A stretch of DNA of 64,000 nt, taken from Chryseobacterium sp. GTDB taxonomy: Bacteria; Bacteroidota; Bacteroidia; Flavobacteriales; Weeksellaceae. Every line of letters starts with the position of its first letter. Positions within the stretch are counted from its first letter, which is position 1. The DNA lies in NCBI GenBank assembly GCA_031286615.1, contig JAITUA010000019.1:1-64000 (forward strand). Reading direction: 5' to 3'. Shown one piece after another: positions 52,637 through 61,044 of this stretch. The notes beneath the pieces were generated by a model. The model had not been told where the DNA came from, searched no databases, and saw only the letters and a list, made by a program, of their open reading frames with translations. The translations under genes were made by a program, and so were the position numbers.

Positions 52637-52966
52637 ATGTCAGATGTTAATATTAAAATTACCGACAGAGAAGGGGTAACCCATGATGTCGTAGCTCCTA
52701 CGGATATGTCCATGAACTTAATGGAAATTATCCGTTCTTATGAATTGGCAGAAGAAGGTACTATTGGTGTATGCGGAGGAATGGCGATGTGCGCTTCATG
52801 TCAGGTATATGTGATCAATGATCCTGGTCTGGAACCAATGGGAGATGAAGAAGATGCTATGTTGGGTGAAGCTTTCCATGTGAAAGAAAACAGCAGATTA
52901 GGATGTCAGTTGCATATTGCCGATGCCATGGAAGGGCTCGAAGTGGAAATTGCTCCTTATCCTTAG
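52637..52966 (+). CDS. 2Fe-2S ferredoxin (adrenodoxin type)
   Basis: 109 residues. Cluster ligands C46, C52, C55 and C90 in VCGGMAMCASCQVYV and RLGCQLHI, the adrenodoxin/ISC-type spacing. Acidic surface (GDEEDAML), as usual for partner docking. Second gene of the reductase-ferredoxin operon, closed by a strong terminator. Downstream acceptors are not evident. Confidence 0.94.
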   Translation: MSDVNIKITDREGVTHDVVAPTDMSMNLMEIIRSYELAEEGTIGVCGGMAMCASCQVYVINDPGLEPMGDEEDAMLGEAFHVKENSRLGCQLHIADAMEGLEVEIAPYP

Positions 52967-52989
52967 AAAATATTTTTTAATCTTAATAA

Positions 52990-53023
52990 GAAACCCGTCC
53001 GAAAAATTCGGACGGGTTTTTAT
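52990..53023. terminator. bidirectional terminator
   Basis: AAACCCGTCCGAA and TTCGGACGGGTTT form a 13-bp perfect stem between the ferredoxin (plus) and the serine hydrolase (minus). Confidence 0.9.
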
Positions 53024-54157
53024 TTATTTTGAAGATATTTTTTCAACAAGAGCAGACAGATCCTTTTCTAAGATTTTTCTGTTTGCAAGATTGTTGGTCA
53101 AAATAATAAATCCTGACTGAAGCCCCGGAAAGAATTCCAGAGAACTTCTAGATCCACCTGTTCCACCGGTATGCTCATACATTATATTTCCGTTTTTAGT
53201 GGTGTGAAAGAACCAATTGAGTCCCAGCGAGCCTTCTTCTCCTTCAAATGTATACTTATGGGATAATGAAATATTTGATTGATTTTCGGCAAAATTGGCT
53301 TTGATATACTTAATCATATCGCTGGTATTTGATTTTAATTCTCCCGTGGCCACCAACTCTGAGAAGTCCCAATACGGTGTTACTTCTCTGTTACTGTTAT
53401 GGGCTTTGGCAATATTATTTTTATCAGCATCTGTAAGGCTTACTGTTGTGTTGTTCATTTGCAGCGGTTTCAGAATATATTTTCTGACCAGTGAAAAATA
53501 GCTTTCATGATAAACATCTTCAAGAATATAACCTAATAAATTCACAGCCATATTAGAATACGTATATTTTACACCTGGCAGCGTATCCATTTTCATGTTT
53601 TTCAGCCCTTCGTAGAACATTTTTTTAGAGTAATTGCTAAACGGATTAAGTTCTATATAGTCCTGTCTTTCATAAAGATTAGGGAAAATTCTTGTAATTC
53701 TTGAAGTATGGTTGGCCAGATGTATTATTTTAATAGGATGATTATTATACTGTAAATTAGGATATTTCTCAGGAAGGTATTTCCGGATATCATCTTCCGT
53801 TCTTATTTTTTTATCTAAAATGGCCTGTGCAGTGAGAATTCCCGTAAATGTTTTGGTAATAGAACCTATTTCATAGATGGTTTTATTATTGGGAAGCACT
53901 TGTTTTCCATATTCTAACTCTCCATAATTGTAGTAATAATCTTTGCCTTTTATTGTGATTCCAATAGAAAGTCCCACCGCTTTTGGGTCTTCGTAGTATT
54001 TTTTTACATATTTATCTACTTCCAGATCAAGTTCTGATTGTAATGGATTATCCGTTTTTACAGCTTTCCCATCTGACGCTAAATTTTGATTTTGTGAGAA
54101 ACTCCACAAGAAACTGAGAAATAATGTCAGACAAAAAATATTTGTAATTGTTTTCAT
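53024..54157 (-). CDS. serine hydrolase, class C beta-lactamase family
   Basis: 377 residues. Signal peptide (TNIFCLTLFLSFLWSFSQ). Active-site SxxK is S99-ITK102 (EIGSITKTFTG), the YxN motif is Y201-SN203 (KYTYSNMAVN), and HTGGTGG replaces the KTG triad element. The family includes D-alanyl peptidases, esterases and beta-lactamases; resistance should not be assumed. Periplasmic, single gene. Confidence 0.88.
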   Translation of the reverse strand: MKTITNIFCLTLFLSFLWSFSQNQNLASDGKAVKTDNPLQSELDLEVDKYVKKYYEDPKAVGLSIGITIKGKDYYYNYGELEYGKQVLPNNKTIYEIGSITKTFTGILTAQAILDKKIRTEDDIRKYLPEKYPNLQYNNHPIKIIHLANHTSRITRIFPNLYERQDYIELNPFSNYSKKMFYEGLKNMKMDTLPGVKYTYSNMAVNLLGYILEDVYHESYFSLVRKYILKPLQMNNTTVSLTDADKNNIAKAHNSNREVTPYWDFSELVATGELKSNTSDMIKYIKANFAENQSNISLSHKYTFEGEEGSLGLNWFFHTTKNGNIMYEHTGGTGGSRSSLEFFPGLQSGFIILTNNLANRKILEKDLSALVEKISSK

Positions 54158-54280
54158 ATATCAGGTTGTTTTGTGATGCTGTTGTTGTATTTCAGAAAGT
54201 TATTTCAAGTATTTAATGTTTATTTTATCCATTGGAATACTTCTCTAAATTAATCTTTTATCTGGATTTTTTTCGATAAT

Positions 54281-54314
54281 AAAAAAGAGATATTTCATAA
54301 ATACCTCTTTTTTT
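54281..54314 (-). terminator. terminator after the LOG gene
   Basis: AAAAAAGAG and CTCTTTTTTT arms, extended by an imperfect inner stem. T run on the minus strand, next to the stop at 54316. Confidence 0.7.
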
Positions 54315-54315
54315 A

Positions 54316-54897
54316 TTAAATTTTATCTTTAGAAATCCACTTTCCAACCGTAGGCGCCTGATAATTTCTCATCTTTTCCAGCAGATCATCAATGGTATCA
54401 CTGATCAGCAGCATATCTCTGTTTACCTGCTTTAAAAATCCTTTATCCACCATAGTCTGAACCAGTTTGATCAGATCATCATAGAAGCCGTCAATATTCA
54501 GAATTCCGATTGGTTTTTTGTGAAGGCCAAGCTGTGCCCAGGTAATCATCTCGAAAAACTCTTCCAAAGTTCCGTAGCCGCCCGGAAGAACGATAACACC
54601 ATCACAAAGTTCATTCATTTTGGTCTTTCTTTCATGCATGGTTTCCACGATGATAAGTTCGGTCAGATTTTTATGAGCAATTTCTTTAGATTGCAGAAAG
54701 TGGGGAAGGACTCCAATGACTTTTCCTTTTTCACTCAATGCGCCATCCGCAATCGTTCCCATCAAGCCAACATCTGCACCGCCATAAATGAGCTGTATAT
54801 CTTGTTTAGCCAAGGTTTGTCCAAGAAGAAATGCCTGTTCTTTGTAAATGTCGCGCGAGCCAAAACTTGAGCCGCAGAATACGGTGATACTTTTCAT
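54316..54897 (-). CDS. LOG family protein (TIGR00730), nucleoside 5'-monophosphate phosphoribohydrolase-like
   Basis: 193 residues. Rossmann-like fold with the lysine decarboxylase-like signature PGGYGTLEEFFEMITWAQLG and GGADVGLMG, HERKTKM. Characterised relatives remove ribose 5-phosphate from cytokinin nucleotides or AMP; the older lysine decarboxylase label is incorrect. The start is one base after the stop of the upstream gene, so they are co-transcribed. Confidence 0.9.
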   Translation of the reverse strand: MKSITVFCGSSFGSRDIYKEQAFLLGQTLAKQDIQLIYGGADVGLMGTIADGALSEKGKVIGVLPHFLQSKEIAHKNLTELIIVETMHERKTKMNELCDGVIVLPGGYGTLEEFFEMITWAQLGLHKKPIGILNIDGFYDDLIKLVQTMVDKGFLKQVNRDMLLISDTIDDLLEKMRNYQAPTVGKWISKDKI

Positions 54898-54898
54898 A

Positions 54899-55867
54899 TT
54901 ATTTGCAAAAATCTTTTAAATAATTTCTAACTCCAAAATCTGTTAAATCTCCAGCTTTTCTGAAGCTTACACATGCCTGTTCATTTTTTCCAACAGCAAG
55001 ATATGATATTCCTAATGAAATATATGCTTCACGTACGATTGGATTAAATTCAATATCTGCTATCTGTATCCCATCTAATTGACTAAGAGTCTTTATTGTT
55101 TTTTCAAATTTATTGCCATGAAAATATCTAAACCCAATATCTAGTGTTGAATATAGCTTTTTTTCCTCTTTTGTTTTTGAATTTCCCACCCATCTCGTGA
55201 AATATTTTTCAAAAGTGATTACCATATCTTTTCGGTATGGATTTTCAAAGTATTCTTCTGATTTTTTTAAAGCTTGAATAAATTCTAATTGATATTGTGG
55301 GGTATATGGATCAAGAATGGTAATTTGAGTAACTTTATTATCTTTTGTTAATACAAATTCTGCTTTAAAATATAAATCATCTTCGCTTTCGTAAGAGTAA
55401 TTAGAAATATTCATTGATATGAATCTGTCAAATGTCTTATCATGGTTGAATTCGGGTTTAATTATTTGATTTGCAATGATTACAGTGTCATTTTTAACGA
55501 AATTAATTTTGGGGTTAAATTCAGGATTTTTTTTAGTAAAATCATTTTTCTTTAAAAAGGTATATATTTCATTACCATCCTGCACCAGTAAATAACGATC
55601 ATCATACCAGTATGTTAAATCTCTGTTTTCAAGTTTTATATGATCTTCAAAAAAAACAGCTTTAAACTTCTGATCATTGATCATCAGCTCTTTTGGGGTT
55701 ATTTTATATGAAAGGAAGAGGGAATATTTACGATTATTTATTTCTAATCGTTTTCCATTTGATAGAAATACTCTGTCTAAAAACCATTCGCCCATTAATC
55801 TTTGTGATTGAGAGTAAGTTTTAATACAAATTATCAAGTAAAATAAAAATAGTAATTTTTTTTTCAT
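54899..55867 (-). CDS. exported protein with C-terminal TPR-like end
   Basis: 322 residues from the ATG at 55867, which opens a signal peptide (KKKLLFLFYLIICIKTYSQ). An in-frame ATG at 55915 is rejected. N-terminal lipocalin-like strands (LMGEWFLDRVFLSNGKRLEI), a middle resembling TonB-dependent C-terminal pairs, and a C-terminal helical repeat (AYISLGISYLAVGKNEQACV). No family named with confidence. It has a one-base gap to the LOG gene. Confidence 0.7.
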   Translation of the reverse strand: MKKKLLFLFYLIICIKTYSQSQRLMGEWFLDRVFLSNGKRLEINNRKYSLFLSYKITPKELMINDQKFKAVFFEDHIKLENRDLTYWYDDRYLLVQDGNEIYTFLKKNDFTKKNPEFNPKINFVKNDTVIIANQIIKPEFNHDKTFDRFISMNISNYSYESEDDLYFKAEFVLTKDNKVTQITILDPYTPQYQLEFIQALKKSEEYFENPYRKDMVITFEKYFTRWVGNSKTKEEKKLYSTLDIGFRYFHGNKFEKTIKTLSQLDGIQIADIEFNPIVREAYISLGISYLAVGKNEQACVSFRKAGDLTDFGVRNYLKDFCK

Positions 55868-55932
55868 GGCTAACAAATTAAAAATATCCAAAATCATAAG
55901 ACTTTGGATATTCATATAGTAATTTTAATGTC

Positions 55933-57375
55933 CTATTTCTGAGGAATATTCGCTAAAATATCTTTCAGGAAACTCCAGAATTTCTGAGTAGAAGGAATGT
56001 TTGCTTTTTCATCAGGAGAGTGGGCTCCTCTGATGGTTGGCCCAAAACTTACCATTTCCATTTCAGGATAGTTGGCTCCGATAATTCCACATTCAAGACC
56101 TGCGTGGCAAGCTACTACATGAGGCTTTTCACTAAACTTCTCTGTGTAAAGTTTCTCCATTAACTGTACAATCTCCGAACCTGGTTTTGGCTTCCATCCA
56201 GGGTATGAACCACTGAATTCAACGTTCATTCCAGCTAATTCCGCTACAGATTTCAATTGCTCAGCCACTGAATATTTAGAAGAATCTACAGAAGATCTCG
56301 TAAGATTTAAGATTTTAAGTTCTCCGCCTTTCAGTTCTACTCTGGCTACGTTGTTGGAAGCTTCTACAAGATCAGCCACATCCGGACTCATTCTGTATAC
56401 TCCGTTGTGAAGAGCTTTTAGAGTAAGGATCACTTTTTTAGAATCTCCTTCTGAAATTGCTTTGTCAGAAGACGTAGAGTTCTCAATATTGATCTGAATT
56501 CCCGGTTCAACACTGGCAAACTCTTCTAAGATATCTTTCTTAAGAATCGTTACATTTTCTATATACTCCTGAGCGTTTCTCACAGAAATAATAGCAACAC
56601 CTTCTCTTGGAATGGCATTTCTCAAACCTCCGCTGTCGATAGAAACCAATTCAATATTCTGATTTTCCAATCCACTGTAAAGAAGCCTACCTAAAATAAT
56701 ATTTGCGTTTCCGAAACCTTTATGAATATCCATTCCGGAGTGTCCTCCCTGAAGCCCTTTTACTTCAATTCTTACAATTTGTCCTTTTGGAGCTTCTGCA
56801 GCATAGTTTTGAGTGATGGTTACATCAACACCTCCTGCACAGCCGATATCAATCTCATCATCCTCTTCAGTGTCTAGATTTAATAAAATTTCACCTGTCA
56901 GTTGGCCTGGTTTTAATCCTAATGCACCTGTCATTCCCGTCTCTTCATCAATGGTGAAAAGAGCTTCCAATGCAGGGTGTGGAATATCTGAGCTTTCAAG
57001 GATAGACATAATTGTTGCTACTCCTAACCCATTATCAGCTCCTAAAGTAGTTCCTTTTGCCTTTACCCAGTCACCGTCAATTTCCATTTTGATTCCTTCT
57101 GTTTCAAAATCAAAAATAACATCGTTGTTTTTCTGGCAAACCATATCAAGGTGCGATTGAAGCACGATTGATTTACGGTTTTCCATTCCTGCAGTGGCAG
57201 GCTTTTTAATGATAACATTTCCTACTTCATCTACGGTAGTTTCCAGTCCCAGATCTTCACCAAATCCTTTGATGAAAGCGATTACTTTTTCCTCTTTTTT
57301 TGAAGGCCTTGGAACAGCATTTAATTTGGAGAAGTTTTTCCAGATTATCTGCGGTTCTATATTAGATAATTCCAT
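55933..57375 (-). CDS. pepD: aminoacyl-histidine dipeptidase (M20C)
   Basis: 480 residues from the ATG at 57375. The TTG at 57393 lies in the -7 element. M20 dizinc ligands H75 and D77 (LQSHLDMVCQ), D114 (GADNGLG), E144/E145 (IDEETGMTG), and C-terminal PHVVACHAGLECG. It hydrolyses Xaa-His and other dipeptides in the cytosol. The gap to the upstream lipoprotein gene holds a terminator, so it has its own promoter. Confidence 0.93.
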   Translation of the reverse strand: MELSNIEPQIIWKNFSKLNAVPRPSKKEEKVIAFIKGFGEDLGLETTVDEVGNVIIKKPATAGMENRKSIVLQSHLDMVCQKNNDVIFDFETEGIKMEIDGDWVKAKGTTLGADNGLGVATIMSILESSDIPHPALEALFTIDEETGMTGALGLKPGQLTGEILLNLDTEEDDEIDIGCAGGVDVTITQNYAAEAPKGQIVRIEVKGLQGGHSGMDIHKGFGNANIILGRLLYSGLENQNIELVSIDSGGLRNAIPREGVAIISVRNAQEYIENVTILKKDILEEFASVEPGIQINIENSTSSDKAISEGDSKKVILTLKALHNGVYRMSPDVADLVEASNNVARVELKGGELKILNLTRSSVDSSKYSVAEQLKSVAELAGMNVEFSGSYPGWKPKPGSEIVQLMEKLYTEKFSEKPHVVACHAGLECGIIGANYPEMEMVSFGPTIRGAHSPDEKANIPSTQKFWSFLKDILANIPQK

Positions 57376-57390
57376 TGAATTTATTTTTCT

Positions 57391-57398
57391 CAAATTTA
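57391..57398 (-). promoter_or_regulatory. Bacteroidota -7 element for pepD
   Basis: TAAATTTG on the minus strand, 16 bases before the ATG at 57375, fixing that start. Confidence 0.6.
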
Positions 57399-57404
57399 CG
57401 AAAT

Positions 57405-57437
57405 AAAAATGCTTCCGTGGGATACAGAAGCATTTTT
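57405..57437 (-). terminator. terminator between the lipoprotein gene and pepD
   Basis: AAATGCTTC(TG) and CAGAAGCATTT arms with T runs on both sides, directly upstream of the pepD -7 element. Confidence 0.8.
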
Positions 57438-57540
57438 TATCATTAACTAAAGGCGAAAAATGGGAAGAGGTAAAATCAAAAAAACTAATTATTTACCTTC
57501 TTCAGTTCCGTCTTTTAGATGTTTTGCAGCTTTATCTTTA

Positions 57541-58032
57541 TTAACATCCACATTCTCCATAGATCGGAGTTGTGAAGATGGTGCCATCAGGTTTTTCAAT
57601 AGTCAGAGTACCTTCAAACAGTAAAGCTTCTTCGCCTTTTATTTTTTTACCTTTCACAGAAATTTTATAATTATCATTTTCTATTTCCTTGGTAAGCAGT
57701 TCATCTACCTCCATATCACTTGATGAGATAAGATTCAGAGCCAGTCTTTTGCCATCCAGCATCATATAAGCTGTTTTTCCGGCATCATCTGCGTAGATGT
57801 ATCTTTCATTTTCAAAATCAGCTTTGTTTATGGCAAAATAGCAGGAGCATTCTTTGATTTCTTTAGGAAACGGAATTGTTCCCACCAGAATATTACCAGA
57901 AGAAGTGCCTGTTGAAGCAGAATCTTTAGCAATATGTGAAGAATCAGCTGAAGCGGAACTTGAAACTGTTTCTTTTTCCTTTTTGCAGGCTGTCAATAAA
58001 AATGCAGAAAATAAAATGATTAAATATTTCAT
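57541..58032 (-). CDS. small lipoprotein of unknown function
   Basis: 163 residues. Lipobox LLTAC, lipidated at C16, then a Ser/Thr/Ala-rich linker (SSSASADSSHIAKDSASTGT) and a compact domain with paired Cys (KECSCYFAINKAD and the C-terminal GECGC). It may bind metal or form disulfides. A 23-codon overlapping frame at its end (57489-57560) is noted but not called. It lies 24 bases after the LURP-one gene. Confidence 0.75.
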   Translation of the reverse strand: MKYLIILFSAFLLTACKKEKETVSSSASADSSHIAKDSASTGTSSGNILVGTIPFPKEIKECSCYFAINKADFENERYIYADDAGKTAYMMLDGKRLALNLISSSDMEVDELLTKEIENDNYKISVKGKKIKGEEALLFEGTLTIEKPDGTIFTTPIYGECGC

Positions 58033-58055
58033 GTGTTTGTGGTTTTATTATTTAT

Positions 58056-58661
58056 TTAACCTCTTGCTCTTTCAAGAAGTGTCATCATCAATAGAGAAAG
58101 GATTACTAAACTTTCTTCCTCATCATCAATATCGATCAATCTGTCCAACTGGAATCTTCTTCCGAAGAATGAAGGCATCTTTTTTAGTTTAAAATAAGCT
58201 TTTCCGTCAATACCAGTTACCGTATAAGATGGATTAAGGAAATAGCCTGTGAACATTCCAATGATAGGAAGTTCTCCTACAAAGCTATCCCAGAATCTTA
58301 CCCATGCACTGTCTTCCTGAACTTTAAACTTAGGCTGATCGTGGGCATCCAGAATATCATAACTTGCTTTCCAGATAGAACGCATACCTTTTCTGGCTAG
58401 TCTACCAAAGTTTTTGTTATCAATAAGATCATTCAAAGAATACGAAGCGTTGAAATCTATCCATTTATTTGCTCTGATTCTGAAAAGCTCTTTAGACTTG
58501 CTCTCATCATTAAAAACGACAACATCTTCTTTCAACTTGAACATTTTCTGACGCACATACGCTACATAATTTCCGTTTTTGTCAGTAATGTTGAAGTCAC
58601 TTGCTAAAGTAGTGATTTTGAATTTGAAATCCAGCGGATAGTTAAGATTGTTAAGTACCAT
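58056..58661 (-). CDS. LURP-one-related (scramblase-like fold) protein
   Basis: 201 residues. Tubby/LURP-one-like strand pattern: LDFKFKITTLASDFNITDKN, YVAYVRQKMFKLKEDVVVFN, ASYDILDAHDQPKFKVQEDS and GYFLNPSYTVTGIDGKAYFK. The fold is shared with plant LURP1 and phospholipid scramblases; the bacterial function is not known. First gene of a probable two-gene unit with the lipoprotein. -7 element at 58696. Confidence 0.8.
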   Translation of the reverse strand: MVLNNLNYPLDFKFKITTLASDFNITDKNGNYVAYVRQKMFKLKEDVVVFNDESKSKELFRIRANKWIDFNASYSLNDLIDNKNFGRLARKGMRSIWKASYDILDAHDQPKFKVQEDSAWVRFWDSFVGELPIIGMFTGYFLNPSYTVTGIDGKAYFKLKKMPSFFGRRFQLDRLIDIDDEEESLVILSLLMMTLLERARG

Positions 58662-58695
58662 GTCAGTTTATTTTTTTCATATTTAATTTAAGCCG

Positions 58696-58703
58696 CAAAT
58701 ATA
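58696..58703 (-). promoter_or_regulatory. Bacteroidota -7 element for the LURP-one gene
   Basis: TATATTTG on the minus strand, 35 bases before the ATG. Confidence 0.5.
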
Positions 58704-58805
58704 AAGGTTTTTTTAGAGTTCTCGGATATGGGAGAAAATTTAAAATATCATTCAGAGACATTAATTCTACAAAAATTTATAAGATGATTTTGGTGGAAAA
58801 TAAAA

Positions 58806-58964
58806 TTAAACGCTGAGTTCGCAAGGTTTGTTTGCTGTTTTTATATATATTGTTCGCAAGGGCACTTCGTTCAGTTGGGATATAAGTTTTCTTATTGCTG
58901 AGTGAAACGCCTTTGCGATCCATTTTTTTAACCTTTAGACATCTTAGCGTACTCAGTGTTAAAA
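58806..58964. repeat. dispersed near-palindromic element, copy E
   Basis: From TTAAACGCTGAGTTCGCAAG to CAGTGTTAAAA. TTGTTCGCAAGGGCACTTCG and GAGTGAAACGCCTTTGCGAT match copy C in the same orientation. It sits between divergent LURP-one and recR. Confidence 0.75.
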
Positions 58965-59046
58965 AAAATTATTATACTTTATAAAAATTCACAAGCAAAG
59001 CGAATTGGCGATTCATTATTCACTATTAATTATCAACTTTAATCCT

Positions 59047-59054
59047 TATTTTTG
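59047..59054 (+). promoter_or_regulatory. -7 element placed for leaderless transcription of recR
   Basis: TATTTTTG ends five bases before the recR ATG. The bases TATTTTTGTA--TATGG are identical at 20356-20371. Confidence 0.55.
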
Positions 59055-59059
59055 TACCT

Positions 59060-59671
59060 ATGGATTACCCAAGTAAAGTATTAGCCAAGGCGGTAGATGA
59101 GATTTCGGGATTGCCTGGGATTGGAAGAAAAACGGCTTTGAGATTAGCACTGCATTTATTGAAGCAGCCCAATTCCAGAGCTGTAAGTCTTGGAAATTCC
59201 CTGATTAATCTTGTCAACGAAATAAAATATTGTAAAGAATGTCATAATTTTTCGGATTTTGACATTTGTGAAATATGCAGCAATGAAAAAAGAAATAGCG
59301 AGCTCATCTGTATTGTTGAAGATGTACGCGATGTCATTGCCATTGAAAATACAGGGAAATATACAGGAAAATATCTGATCCTTGGTGGGAAAATCTCTCC
59401 AATGGAAGGAGTAGGGCCCGGACAATTGAATATTCCAAGTATTGAAAAGAAACTGAATGATGGAAAGGTAAAGGAATTTATTTTTGCATTGAGTGCTACG
59501 ATGGAAGGAGATACAACGGCTTATTATATTTACAAGAAATTTAAAAGTTTCAATGTGAATTTTTCCAGCATTGCAAGGGGAATTTCAGTAGGAGATGAAC
59601 TGGAATATGCTGATGAAATTTCATTAGGAAGATCTATTATCAACAGATTGCCATATAACGAAAAGGATTAA
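59060..59671 (+). CDS. recR: recombination mediator protein RecR
   Basis: 203 residues. Helix-hairpin-helix GLPGIGRKTALRLALHLL (17-34), zinc finger C58, C61, C70, C73, and Toprim domain (ICIVEDVRDVIAIENTGKY, LGGKISPMEGVGP). With RecO it helps load RecA on gapped DNA. The start is set by the -7 element. One base separates it from the glycosyltransferase gene, so they are co-transcribed, though the functions seem unrelated. Confidence 0.95.
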   Translation: MDYPSKVLAKAVDEISGLPGIGRKTALRLALHLLKQPNSRAVSLGNSLINLVNEIKYCKECHNFSDFDICEICSNEKRNSELICIVEDVRDVIAIENTGKYTGKYLILGGKISPMEGVGPGQLNIPSIEKKLNDGKVKEFIFALSATMEGDTTAYYIYKKFKSFNVNFSSIARGISVGDELEYADEISLGRSIINRLPYNEKD

Positions 59672-59672
59672 T

Positions 59673-60506
59673 ATGAAGCTGTCTGTTATTATTGTTAATT
59701 ATAATGTTACTCAGTTGCTCAGAAGCTGTCTCCTCTCACTTCAGAAGTATATACAAGAGATAGAATATGAAGTGATTGTCATTGATAATGCTTCTACAGA
59801 CAGCTCCTGGAGTGATCTTATCACCGAATTTCCGAACGTACATTTTATATCTTCCGAAATCAACAGTGGTTTTTCAAAAGCAAATAACCAGGCGATTCAG
59901 ACTGCAAAAGGAGAGTATATTTTACTTTTGAATCCTGATACGGAATTTGAAGGCTTTTACATGAAAGAACTACTGGATTTTGCAGATTCTCAGCCTTCTT
60001 TCGGGTGTCTGGGAGTAAGAATGCATGATGGAGAAGGGAATTTTCTTCCCGAAAGTAAACGTTCAGTACCAGATATGTTTAATTCTTTTGAAAAGCTGTT
60101 TACGAATTTTAAAAAGAATAATTCCAAGTCTTATTACAGGAATGATATTGAAGAAAATGCAGTTGCTGAAGTAGAAGTGATGACAGGAGCATTTTTATTG
60201 GCTAAAAAAGATGTTTACGAAAAAATAGGAGGGCTGGATGAAGCTTATTTTATGTATGGAGAAGATATTGATCTTTGCTATACCTTCTTAAGAAACGGTT
60301 ATAAAAACTTCTATTATGGTAAAGTTTCTATACTTCATCACAAAGGGGAGAGTACAATCCGGAATGAAGTGTATCTCAAGAGATTTTACGGAGCTATGCA
60401 GATCTTTATTGATAAATATTATAAAGAATCGAAGCCTGTGCAATATTCATTTTTAAAAGCAGGATTGAAACTCCGGTATCAGATTGAAAAGATCAAGTTA
60501 AAATAA
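59673..60506 (+). CDS. family 2 glycosyltransferase
   Basis: 277 residues. GT-A fold: SVIIVNYNVTQLLRSCLLSL, VIDNASTDSSW, and the nucleotide-sugar/metal motif LLNPDT (85-90). The acceptor-side acid is in FMYGEDIDLCYTFLRNGYK, as in rhamnosyltransferases (WbbL-like). No membrane segment, so cytosolic or peripheral. It is the second gene after recR; the sugar is not known. Confidence 0.88.
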   Translation: MKLSVIIVNYNVTQLLRSCLLSLQKYIQEIEYEVIVIDNASTDSSWSDLITEFPNVHFISSEINSGFSKANNQAIQTAKGEYILLLNPDTEFEGFYMKELLDFADSQPSFGCLGVRMHDGEGNFLPESKRSVPDMFNSFEKLFTNFKKNNSKSYYRNDIEENAVAEVEVMTGAFLLAKKDVYEKIGGLDEAYFMYGEDIDLCYTFLRNGYKNFYYGKVSILHHKGESTIRNEVYLKRFYGAMQIFIDKYYKESKPVQYSFLKAGLKLRYQIEKIKLK

Positions 60507-60538
60507 AAAAGCAACTCAATTTGAGTTGCTTTTGTTTT
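60505..60538. terminator. bidirectional terminator
   Basis: AAAAGCAACTCAA and TTGAGTTGCTTTT form a 13-bp perfect stem, between the glycosyltransferase (plus) and secG (minus). Confidence 0.85.
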
Positions 60539-60557
60539 ATATAAGATGATATTTTTC

Positions 60558-60911
60558 TTATTTTGCCGGTGCTGCAGGAGCTTGTGCCGGAGTTGTTGTA
60601 GAAGTAGCAGGAGCTGACTGTTTTGCAGGAGCTTCTTTCTTCACGGGTTGTTTCTGTGTAGGAACTACCTGAGATGGCTTACCTGTGATAACAACGCTTA
60701 TAAGGATAAGAACGATGATAGTTCCGCCTAGAGTCCATGTTGCTTTTTCCATGAAATCATTGGTTCTCTGTACTCCAAACTGTGCAGATGATGCACCTCC
60801 GAATGTACTGGAAAGGCCTCCTCCTTTTGGATTTTGTGCCATAACGATAATTACCAATAAAACGCTGGCAACCATAACAAGAACCATCAATAGTGTAAAT
60901 ATAGTATCCAT
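60558..60911 (-). CDS. secG: preprotein translocase subunit SecG
   Basis: 117 residues. Two helices (IFTLLMVLVMVASVLLVIIV; ATWTLGGTIIVLILISVVIT) around the conserved loop QNPKGGGLSSTFGGASSAQF. Part of the SecYEG channel in the inner membrane. The C-terminal tail is Pro/Ala/Lys/Thr-rich (QKQPVKKEAPAKQSAPATST), longer than in E. coli and typical of Bacteroidota. Own -7 element at 60937. Confidence 0.94.
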   Translation of the reverse strand: MDTIFTLLMVLVMVASVLLVIIVMAQNPKGGGLSSTFGGASSAQFGVQRTNDFMEKATWTLGGTIIVLILISVVITGKPSQVVPTQKQPVKKEAPAKQSAPATSTTTPAQAPAAPAK

Positions 60912-60936
60912 TAATTCTGATATCTTTTTGAATGGG

Positions 60937-60944
60937 CAAATTTA
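60937..60944 (-). promoter_or_regulatory. Bacteroidota -7 element for secG
   Basis: TAAATTTG on the minus strand, 26 bases before the ATG. Confidence 0.6.
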
Positions 60945-60996
60945 ATCTTTTTTTACTGAATGACAAAAAAAGATACCGCCAAATGTTGATAAAAAT

Positions 60997-61026
60997 AAAA
61001 ACGGCAACAATTGTTGCCGTTTTTTC
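60997..61026 (-). terminator. terminator of the M16 operon
   Basis: AAAACGGCAACAA and TTGTTGCCGTTTT form a 13-bp perfect stem with T runs on both sides, 20 bases beyond the M16 stop. Confidence 0.85.
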
Positions 61027-61044
61027 TATAAAAATAAGGTGTTT

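Noticed and set aside
53024-54157. Antibiotic-resistance beta-lactamase
   Set aside because: The SxxK and YxN motifs define the wider serine hydrolase family; nothing shows beta-lactam hydrolysis.
57489-57560. 23-codon frame overlapping the end of the small lipoprotein gene (MENVDVNKDKAAKH...)
   Set aside because: It reads like a plausible Lys-rich peptide, but is short, lacks its own signals, and may be a frame alternative to the GECGC ending; too weak to call without comparison.
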